Shown here: one piece after another, positions 20,267 to 28,064 of the stretch
How positions within the stretch are numbered: the first letter of the stretch is position 1
Layout of the letters: each line of letters starts with the position of its first letter
Origin: Chara braunii
Taxonomy: Eukaryota; Streptophyta; Charophyceae; Charales; Characeae
Direction of reading: 5' to 3'
DNA: 29,451 nt
Assembly: GCA_003427395.1 (NCBI GenBank)
Contig: BFEA01000316.1
Location: 776,683-806,133, forward strand
Program-made: the position numbers and the translations under genes
Notes under the pieces: model-generated
The model's input: the letters and a program-made list of their open reading frames with translations, nothing else
The model's database searches: none
What the model was told of the DNA's origin: nothing

Positions 20267-21030
20267 CGCAGCTTTGCCCAGTGCTTCTTCCATCTAACTC
20301 TAAATCTACTCACCTAACCCCAAAACTGATAACACCATCTAACTCGCCTGGCTCCAAGACCCCAGTGTGCTATGTTACCTCATTCGGATCCACCGAGGAT
20401 CGAGTGGGATTCGAATCAGTCACTCCCACCTCCTCCCCTCTCCGCTATAGCCCGGCGCAGTCCTATTCTCTTCTAACTTTTATTTTACTAACTTTTGTCT
20501 TCCTCTGACCCTCTCATCCAATTTGCCCTACTGAAAACCATAGGAATAGACCTTTCTCCCACCCGTTTTCATCAGGAAACGGGCAGAATCAATGCCTTCT
20601 TTCTTCCTTCCTTCGCACTCACCTAGCACGGGAACCCGTCCGGGTTCATTCGAATCCCCTTGCACAGCCCGTCGCTTCGCACAGCCCGCCTCACACCGCG
20701 CAGCTCTTTTTCTACTAACACTGCTATCATTAGTCCCGCCTCGAAACTAACCCCACCATCATGGTCGCCTTACCCAAAACCTCCCATATAGCACTCTCAC
20801 TCGCTCGATTTCACCCGGAAACGAGCGAGAAAGACCCGTTTCCCTTCTTTCGTTTTCCCTTCCTCCATATCTTCACGCTCCTCTTTCTTCACTAACTTCT
20901 AATTTACTAACCCGCTGTCTAAACTAACATTACTAGCGCACTCGCCCGGCTAGAAAAACCCCGACTGGCATTTTCCCCTGCTTAAAACGATCGCGAAATG
21001 GGTGAGCTATGGGCTCAGCCCTCCGCCATA
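20267..21030 (+). repeat. Four diverged tandem units, each with a hairpin
   Basis: Pyrimidine-rich CTAAC/ACTAAC clusters near 20290, 20470, 20710 and 20890 are each followed 80-110 bp later by a hairpin. The hairpins are 20381-20406 (GATCC/GGATC core); CCCGTTTTC (20562-20570) with GGAAACGGG (20575-20583); CTCGCTCG plus TTTC (20800-20812) with GAAA plus CGAGCGAG (20818-20829); and GGGTGAGC with GCTCAGCCC near 20999-21021. A further perfect hairpin GAACCCG/CGGGTTC lies at 20632-20647. Non-coding. Confidence 0.5.
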
Positions 21031-22021
21031 GTCATGTTTTCCTCCAGTCAGCATGTACCCGGCGCTGAACCTCGCCCGGGTTCACCTGTTTTCCTTTCCC
21101 GTTCGTAGCTGCTCGTAGCTCGCCCGCCCACTACACAACGCTGTCCACTCCGCTAGCTGGCACTTCGTTTCAACGCCCGCTGCGCTATCACCGGCTTCAA
21201 CCTCCGTCGCAGTCCGGCCGGGTTACTCTGGTTACACTCAAGAGTGGTCGACCGTCCGACGGCCCGAGTAGTCCCTCTCCCTCCTACTCTGCCCGACAAG
21301 CGATGTGCCCGAAAGGTACCGCTGCTAGTTTCCCCCGTAGCTTCTCACTTACCCGGGTCGCGAAACCCGTTCCGATTCACCCTTCGCCTTTGCGGCCTTC
21401 GCACCCCTCTCCCCGACACCGTACGGCCCGACACGATATCGCCCCGGCCCTCCCTTCCTACCGCGCGGTCTGACAGTAAAAACCAACGAGCGGCCGCCGG
21501 ACTCTCTCAACTTATACTTTTCACCTGGACGCCGGCTAGCCCTGGGGCAAGGCCTCGTGGCCTTTCGGTGCTTGAGCGGCCCTAGGCGGCTTCGGACATC
21601 CGCCCTTACCTAGAGCTCTGACCGCCCGCTCCCACAGGGACAGTCGTGGCTTGTTACCTCCCTACCGCGACCTTGCGCGGGGGTCATGCTATCCTTCTCT
21701 GTATCGTTCCAATTTTAACGGATGTCCCGAAGGACACGGCTTACGACACCCCGCGGCCTTGCGAAGTGGCCCGGGGCAAATATTTGGTTTTGCCCATCAA
21801 GTTTCATCATCTAGGATCAAACGCGGATCTGTATTTCAACAACTCACGGGTGTACCTACCGTGTTTTTCGCGTCCACATACGGACGCGAACAAAAGAAAT
21901 AATAAATAATAATAATCAAAAATAATTTATATATATATATAAAGGAAAAAAAGACCCAAGCGGTAGCCGGGCCTGAACCTCGGCACCCCTCCTAGCCTGC
22001 CTGTCAGTCCCACGCTCGGCT
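21031..22021. other. GC-rich non-coding; one strong hairpin
   Basis: The open frames (for example 21244-21585, +) are Pro/Arg/Ser-rich and look like products of GC-rich composition. At 21867-21890 a perfect 9-bp stem TTCGCGTCC/GGACGCGAA closes loop ACATAC and is followed by an AT-rich tract. No gene is supported. Confidence 0.45.
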
Positions 22022-22519
22022 ATGCAACAGCAAAAGGCGAGGGGGATGGTCTCGCAGGCCCATCAACCCCTCAAGCCTTTTCGCCTTGCTCCTCCGCTCC
22101 CTTGTCGCATGCCGTTGGCCTCGATCCCTGCGTCTGCTGCGTATCAGTCAGGTGCTGTAACCTATAAGGCTAAGCCCAAGTCTGGTACGAGCAGGCCTGA
22201 GTCACCTAATAAAGAGGTAGCCCCTGACCTTTTGCGGCCAAAAGGAGCCGCCCCATGCCATTCCCTGACCCGCACTCACACACATGACCATACAAAGCCG
22301 CGCCAACCTCCCGGCTGTGCCGCGGCTACCCCTACCCGGCTGAATCCATCAGGTCCCATCATCTGGATGCCGCGTAAGGCCTCACTTTGCTCACTGACCC
22401 GTCCATCGTTCCACGCGGAACCAGAGAAAAACGCCCATAGGTTAGCCAACTTAGTAAAAAAAAACGATTGTTATAATGGAGCGTGCCGACCGATGTCCGC
22501 GCCACGACTGCTAGTGTAA
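22022..22519 (+). CDS. Open frame, 165 aa, doubtful
   Basis: An ATG-started frame of 165 codons in GC-rich DNA. The product is Pro/Ala/Arg-rich with a His/Thr patch and no domain or hydrophobic segment that I recognise. Chance is a real alternative in this composition. Confidence 0.2.
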   Translation: MQQQKARGMVSQAHQPLKPFRLAPPLPCRMPLASIPASAAYQSGAVTYKAKPKSGTSRPESPNKEVAPDLLRPKGAAPCHSLTRTHTHDHTKPRQPPGCAAATPTRLNPSGPIIWMPRKASLCSLTRPSFHAEPEKNAHRLANLVKKNDCYNGACRPMSAPRLLV

Positions 22520-22826
22520 CCAAAGGAAGGGAAAATCACGCGCGCCTCAAGCTTGCGCGCCCACGCATCCTTTTACTCTCGTCAACTATCTAGTCAACAT
22601 AAATTACAGACGCGGCCGCGCCTAGCGCGGCACACTTAAACTTTAAGCCAAAGTATTTTCTGTCGTTTGCAAAGACTAGGGCGGATACCCTTGTAAGGGT
22701 ATTCGCACCGACACCGTACGTTCGGGCGTTCGGGTTCGGGCGTTCGGGTTCGGGCGTTCGTAGTAGAAGTGCAATAACACGACAACTTCGTTAGTTCAGT
22801 CATCAAGAAGGCGATGTCAACCAAAG

Positions 22827-22829
<3 letters not shown>
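22520..22829. repeat. Hairpin plus short GC tandem repeat
   Basis: GCGGATACCCTT (22681-22692) pairs with AAGGGTATTCGC (22695-22706) across a two-base loop with one G-T pair. Directly after it lie about three copies of a 14-bp unit, CGTTCGGGTTCGGG-like (22718-22758), which echoes the CGAACGTTCGGG motif of the AT-rich region. No gene. Confidence 0.6.
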
Positions 22830-22897
<68 letters not shown>

Positions 22898-22920
22898 GAG
22901 AGAGAGAGAAAGGGAGAGAG
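22830..22920. repeat. (GA)n microsatellite with G12 run
   Basis: GA repeats run to 22886, then 12 G (22887-22898), then GA-rich sequence. The Leu/Ser-repeat open frames on the minus strand here are translations of the microsatellite. Confidence 0.95.
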
Positions 22921-23031
22921 ACAATGGGGAGAGATAGGAAAAGAGACAGAAACAGGAGAAAATACGCAGTGGTGAATAAAGCCTGAACGCAACGAATATT
23001 CGAAAAGTATAACAATGAAGCGCGGCGGTAG

Positions 23032-23079
23032 GACCCAACTAGTTTCGGTTGGTCCGCCAACGAACCATCATCAGGGGTC
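23032..23079 (-). ncRNA. Hammerhead-ribozyme-like motif (type I layout)
   Basis: Hammerhead ribozymes self-cleave RNA and occur in the terminal repeats of canonical Penelope-like elements. On the minus strand the order is GACCC (stem I, 23079-23075), CTGATGA (23074-23068), GGTT...AACC (stem II, 23066-23063 with 23050-23047), GAAA (23046-23043), ACTAGT (minimal self-complementary stem III, sharing the last A of GAAA), T at 23037 as the residue before the cleavage point, then GGGTC (23036-23032) pairing with GACCC. The defect is one unpaired U at 23067 between the CUGAUGA core and stem II; a competing stem GTTGG/CCAAC also exists. It overlaps the start of a short ATG frame (23102 leftward), so coincidence is possible. 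Confidence 0.4.
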
Positions 23080-23102
23080 TTGGCGTCGTCCGAAAGTGAC
23101 AT

Positions 23103-23630
23103 GATATTCGACGACCGCGTATTTATGTGCTAGAAAATAGTATGAGTGTTCAGCTAGCACAGGTAAGCCACGGATCCCACCAAGAGGCTTAGACAGAAAG
23201 ACTCCCGACCAAAGTCCATCATGAGCCGAGCTACGCCAGAGATTCGAACCGTCATTCAGTCGAAAACGAAACACCTAAAAAAATTATCAAAACAACGATC
23301 TAATGATCAAGTCGCACCGCCTCCCTATCTATCAAAACCAACAGGGCTTAGCCAACCGAAATAACGCCCCATTCAATCTTCGAAACGACGTCTACATCCG
23401 ATCCAGTGGGGTCGGGACCAGCAAAAGGTTAACGGCTCAAGGTCGTGAGGCCATAAGACGAATTCGGATCCCTCATATCGTCACAAGGCACAAGTCAACA
23501 CCACCATTCTCGAATATACCCTACTTGCTAAAACGCAAACGGGGCAAAAAAGCTACAAAACTACCACTGAAGAGACCAAGAAGGTACCAAAACCGCCAAT
23601 CCAGCAACTACATCGCTGCTAACTGAAGAG
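23103..23630 (-). other. 3' flank of the PLE, decayed
   Basis: No continuous frame is seen. Short coding-like pieces (such as the frame at 23746-23561 on the minus strand) suggest shifted remains of the C-terminus of the reverse transcriptase protein. The frame at 23274-23071 shows no domain. Confidence 0.35.
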
Positions 23631-23912
23631 TTACAAAAACCTCGCACGACGTTTCGACAAACACTTGTCCCACCCAGTAAGACAAAACAGCCAATGATCC
23701 CAACACCCAAAGTATTTCCGAGAAAAATTGATAAGGGCAGAATCAAAGAAACAGTCCGGGTATCCTCTAAGCCAAAGTTCGTGCTTCAAGGTCAACAGAA
23801 AGGCAACCTCAGTGTCGGGAACAGAGAAGAAGGCCCGAGCTCGATGAAGAAAAGAAATAATGACAGCCATCTTTTGCTGCCTGCTAGAGTACGAACAATA
23901 GTCCTGGATAGA

Positions 23913-24790
23913 CTAGAAGATTAGAGCATGTTCTCCAATACAGCGCTGGTTTTTGTGTGTGGCAAAGCATACCACTTGATCATAGAAGACTTTGACTACG
24001 GAGCCGATGTAGTCCCAGCAGTCCCCCACATTTGTTTGTTCCAGTACAAGGTTGGAATCGTAACAATATCGGAATCTAGATATGATAGATCGTGCCTGGT
24101 CACAAGAAGACGGAGAAGAGGCAGTGAATTTAACAAAAATCGAGACGTCATCCACGACACGGAAGTTGGCCACCAACTTGCGATCAGAGCCAAGAGACGA
24201 GAGGAAGCAGGATTCGTTATACGCACAAAGCAAACAAGCAAGAGTCGGACTGGTAGTCTTGCCCATTGGAATGCCCACAAATTGTTTCAGAAGAGCACCA
24301 ACGGCAACCACATAAGTATGGTCAAGCTCATAGGANACAAACTTGACGACCTCCTCAAATCTAATAAGAGTCCAAGCATTTTCTNCATGTCCCTTGGTTA
24401 GTCTAGCAACCTTACCGTGCGATCGAACCAAGATGCCCGAAAAACCTTCCCCATACCAGTAGTCGGTAACCCATCGTACGACTTTCACAATAGAAGGATG
24501 CGGCAAGTTAGAGAACATTTCCTTGATATCAAAAGATACACCCATTATTCGTTCATCGTTCTTCAGATTCTTATTAATGGCCGCAATACCGGGAACAAAA
24601 TCAGTAGTTCTCTTCAAATTGAAATGGAGTCGATCAGGAAGTCGCCTGAGCATCTTATTGAGCGCATATGCCAATTTTCTACTGCATGTCACTCCTCCCT
24701 CAGCAAACGTTGGACAAATAGGTCGCCAACGATTAATGTCCTTATGCTTTGGTATACAATACGCCTCTCCAAGATCNCCATGACTGTCTC
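23913..24790 (-). other. Reverse transcriptase domain (PLE type)
   Basis: The motifs in order are CIPKHKDINRWRPICP (RT1, just after the in-frame TGA), VSFDIKEMFSNLPH (motif A with catalytic Asp at about 24528-24530), FVGIPMGKTTSPTLACLL (motif B) and NFRVVDDVSIFV (motif C, VDD at 24146-24154). Motif C has VVDD instead of the common YVDD. Two ambiguous bases (24336 and 24385) fall between motifs A and B. The FDIK and GIPMG wording is characteristic of the PLE/telomerase branch rather than LINE or LTR elements. Confidence 0.9.
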
Positions 24791-26099
24791 ATTTTCCAAT
24801 ACGATCGAACTTCGCCAATTTAAAGTCCGCCCGACATTCGGCCAGAACAACAGCCTTAGTACCCTCAAGATGAAGAAATGCGGGGTTACAGGTAAACAAC
24901 TTGCTCATTCCACTACCATACACACAAGGACAGCATACAAAGGTATCACCGGGATTGTGGTCGATGGGGCAGAGAACCAGACCACGGAGTGGAGCAAGAA
25001 AAGCCCGAATAGTTTCGTTGGTACAATGAGTGGTAGAAGGAATCGTGGGAGAAGAAGACGAAGACAAAGATTTAACAGAAGAAGGAGAAACAGTATGTGT
25101 AAGACAACGAGATAGCGAATGATTACTAAGTAGAGGGTGACGGTCCGGAAAGTAGAGTTGTGGAATAGTGTGGAAGGAGTTCAGAAATCTGATGGCGTAG
25201 ACTGCTAATTATCCCAGAGGATGACGGATGAACGATATTCCGAGAGTTACGCAAGCACTCCGGAATGCAGTCGACCTCACTAAGTCTGAACACCACGTGG
25301 TCACCAATACGAGGAAATGACTGATCTACAGTATCGCAAGAGCAGATGTGACGGGAGGTCCGGGAAACCGGACGGAAATTGTGCAGGAAACTGCCGACAG
25401 TAAAATTCTTACGCCAGACTAAGCGGAGCCTTTGGATCAACAACGGTTTCCAGACTTCGACAATATCCAGATTACGGATAAGTTTCACACAGACTTTGTG
25501 AATCTCAGCTTTGCATAAGGCATCATCGTAAACAATCTTAACAATCAAGCGCCTTCGAATAGGAAGGTCAAAACGATAGGAAATAACTTTAGACAGGATA
25601 AGACGAAGGCGGGAATGGGTACGCTTTTCCTGGAAACATCGCACAGCAGAGAAAGATGAGACCAACTGCTCAAGACTCCAATTACATAGTAGATGACGGG
25701 AGGGAGGGTTGCTCAAAAAATCAACGAGAAGTGGTTTCAAGGAAAAAGCACGAAAATAACACGAGACAATAGAGCGGAAGATAATCAACGAACCATTCCT
25801 AATGTGATGACGGGAATGCCGAAGGAGGTCTTGACTGGGACCGCACAAAACGATCGACCTTCCAAAACATCCTTTTAAGACCTTCCAATTGTCAATCAAC
25901 ATAGATCCACCTCGACAAGCGACAGCAATGGACGGACACCCATGCTCCATGGCAGAATTGAGAATACTCAACAAGCTAACCGAGGATACGCCAATCGATG
26001 AATGGAACGTGATAGGAGCGACAAGTAGAGACGAACCAGGGGAGGATGTTAAAGACGAAAAATAAGCCAACGGAGGGGATGGAAAGAGCGAGGAAGAGG

Positions 26100-26227
26100 A
26101 AGCAGAAGAGGAGGACATAGAAGAAGAAGAAGACGACGACGACGATGACGAAGAAGAAGAAGAAGAAGAAGAAGAAGAAGAAGAAGAAGAAGAAGAAGAA
26201 GAAGAAGAAGAAGAAGAAGAAGAAGAA
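26100..26227. repeat. (AAG)n microsatellite coding poly-Ser
   Basis: From 26151 to 26227 the plus strand is an unbroken AAG repeat, preceded by GAC/GAA-rich sequence. On the minus strand it encodes a serine tract within the EN-RT ORF, between the Arg-rich segment and the central linker. The tract is in frame and does not break the ORF. The Phe- and Leu-repeat frames over it are artefacts. Confidence 0.9.
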
Positions 26228-26299
26228 TATGACAAGCAAAGGACCGATCTACTCTTATTAAGTCTCCGTCTCCTTTCACGTTTTCCAAGACGCCTCCTC

Positions 26300-26592
26300 C
26301 GCGGTTTGCGTGCACGACCTCGTGAGTTCAAAAAAGCACCAGACCTACGAATAAACGAATACTCAACCGTCAACAAATCCTGCGTAGTGTAAAAGCAAAG
26401 CGGAATAGCCACGTAGTGTTCGATACCGCAGCGAGAGAGCCAGCCATATAGTCGTTCATTATGAGAGCCCCTCAAGATAAGATTAGGATTGTATGCACGG
26501 TATACATGATTGTTCCATCGCGAATGAATATCCCTACCAATACTTCCAACGTACACGTGCCTACACCAAGGGGACACCAAAAGATAGACCAA
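26300..26592 (-). other. GIY-YIG endonuclease domain
   Basis: Counting from the leucine encoded at 26592 as residue 1, the VYL and VYVGSIG strands (residues 2-4 and 13-19) match GIY...YIG. Arg25 in SRWNNH is the likely catalytic arginine. Glu77 in LLTVEYSFIRR and Asn89 in GAFLN fit the conserved Glu and Asn. An Arg-rich tail (RARKPRRRRLGKRERRRR) follows. All catalytic residues are visible, so this part may have been functional until recently. Confidence 0.85.
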
Positions 26593-26810
26593 CGGACCTT
26601 TATCACGATCGCCATCATTGCTCCAAGTCTTCAGAATACACCGACTAAACTTAGATGCCTAGGGAATACAACCGAAGAAAATCAACGCAATCACCACAAT
26701 CTGCAGAAACGAGTTCAGTTCTAGGCAGCGGAGCTAGGAAACAGAAGAGGAACGAAAACGACAGCATCGTCGCAAAATGGCCCAAAGTTGAGCCGCGTCC
26801 GGGAGAGATC

Positions 26811-28064
26811 CTAAGAAGCAGCAGAATCTCCCCCGGTCTCTTTGGATGTGTCACCTGCCAAATCGTCCGAAATCTCCAGATCAGAGTTAATCGACACCGC
26901 CGGAGGAAAGGCCTGAAGAACCCTCTTGGCCACAATCTCGTCCTCACTTTGACGAATAGTAGTGTACTTGATACCTTATTCTGCACAGATAGCCATCAAC
27001 TTGTCCTTAGTCTGAGGTAGAGACTTTCGAGTCTCTTTGATGAACGCTTCACGGTCATTGACACGAATAGGAGAATCTTTGGTACCTTTCTGCTTCCCTC
27101 TCCCTGATCCTGCGACTGCTTCATCCAGTCGTTCCCTTAGATTAGACCGTGGTGTATGACTGGCTCTCCCAGCCTCCATCTATGCAATCTTCTGCTTGGC
27201 CAGCCCAAGTTCCTGTTCGGCCTCTCTCCTCTCATTGAGTTCCAACAACTGGAGCTCCTTAAGCTTGTCCACCTCCATTTGATGAAGCTGCTTTAGCTCC
27301 TTGTAATCGACTCGCACCGTCGGGGTCCTGGTAGGCGTACATCGGGGTAACACTGTGGCCTGAACACTGGGAATGGAAAGGGTCACGCATCCTCTTTTTG
27401 AGCTTGGTAAAAAAACCTCTTGTCTCCAAGCTTCTGCTTCAGCCTTCGTATCGTCCCGAGCTTGACGGAGACAAGAGATCTCTTGCTCCAATTTCTCCAG
27501 CCGCTTCCTAGCCGCCGCCGCTTCATCAAGTTGCACTTTCATCCTTTCTTGGTCAGCCATCAGCTTAGCTAACAGCTCGTCGTTGTCGTCCGTCTTCCCC
27601 ATCGGGGCAGTCGTACGGGGCGTCTCAGCCATCCGTGATGCAGTCACTTCATCCACCGTTTTTCCATAGAGTGCCAAACATACGGAATCCAATCATTTGT
27701 TCATATTCTCCATCATGCGCTTGTTAAGTTCTTCCCTCTCCAGCTTTTCTTGAGCTCTCCTTTCTTCATTCACCTTCTCTTTCTTGATTTTGTCCTCTTC
27801 AGCAATCTTATTCTTCTCGTGTTCAATTTCGGCATCATAACGAACCTTGATAGAGGCCATCGTAGCCTCGAGGTACTCAAGCCGTTGTCGAGCCTGGTGC
27901 CAACCATTACCCTTGGAATAGTTGACAGAACCTTGATATCCACCTGCGACATGAGGAACAATAGCAGAGGAGGATACACCACCACTAGGAGGAGGAGTGA
28001 GAATAGGATTGGACGCGGTGTGAGGAGACCCGGGGAGGGGTCGCCTACTGCTCGCTGAAGCCAA
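26811..28064 (-). pseudogene. Coiled-coil ORF upstream of the PLE ORF (candidate ORF1)
   Basis: One minus-strand frame runs 1.25 kb with three in-frame stops (TGA 27693, TAG 27180, TAA 26976) and coding-like sequence on both sides of each. It opens LASASSRRPLPGSPHTASN with TTG at 28064, suggesting a lost ATG. A Pro/Ser/Gly-rich N-terminus is followed by long Glu/Lys/Arg-rich heptad sequence (EHEKNKIAEEDKIKKEKVNE; MKVQLDEAAAARKRLEKLEQ; LKELQLLELNERREAEQELG). Near the C-terminus, REAFIKETRKSLPQTKDKLM, then AICAE, stop, GIKYTT resembles a small helix-loop-helix (SAP/HeH-like) fold. It ends at TAG 26811, about 150 bases before the endonuclease frame on the same strand. It is probably the first ORF of the same element; RNA-binding or oligomerising roles are inference from other retroelement ORF1 proteins. 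It could instead be an older neighbouring element. Confidence 0.65.

Larger units (their letters stand above)
23631..26658 (-). pseudogene. Penelope-like element EN-RT ORF, decayed
   Basis: This single decayed ORF carries an N-terminal GIY-YIG endonuclease, an Arg/Ser-rich linker and a C-terminal reverse transcriptase that would copy element RNA at an endonuclease-cut target. The endonuclease frame opens at 26658 and runs to TGA/TAG-type stop at 25126. From 25208 the overlapping frame is open and continues into the RT, so a frameshift lies between 25126 and 25208. A TGA at 24789 and a TAG at 23913 interrupt the RT frame; beyond the TAG the same frame continues to 23631 with a PLE-like tail (LKHELWLRGYP). 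Two CxC-type motifs sit in the linker and near the RT start (HICSCD; FVCCPCVYG). The permuted order matches N-terminal EN+ PLEs (Chlamys/Naiad type, Craig et al. 2021), and the CCHH motif of other PLE endonucleases is not visible, which favours the Chlamys type. Confidence 0.88.

Noticed and set aside
22636-23102. Leu/Ser-repeat membrane-like proteins on the minus strand
   Set aside because: The repeats are the GA microsatellite read in three frames. Only the short ATG-started segment before it is non-repetitive, and it has no recognisable domain.
23220-23260. tRNA-like GGTTCGAATC on the minus strand
   Set aside because: The T-arm stem is not complementary and no D-arm, anticodon arm or acceptor is present.
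24789-24791. UGA as a selenocysteine codon in the RT ORF, as in some Naiad elements
   Set aside because: The site is not a recognisable conserved cysteine, TAG and a frameshift also interrupt the ORF, and no SECIS-like structure was identified.
23928-25115. Plus-strand open frames (157 aa, 232 aa) opposite the RT
   Set aside because: Antisense shadows of the RT and linker; RT motifs A, B and C are all on the minus strand.
25976-26315. Poly-Phe and poly-Leu membrane proteins
   Set aside because: Alternative frames of the AAG microsatellite; the Ser frame belongs to the endonuclease ORF.
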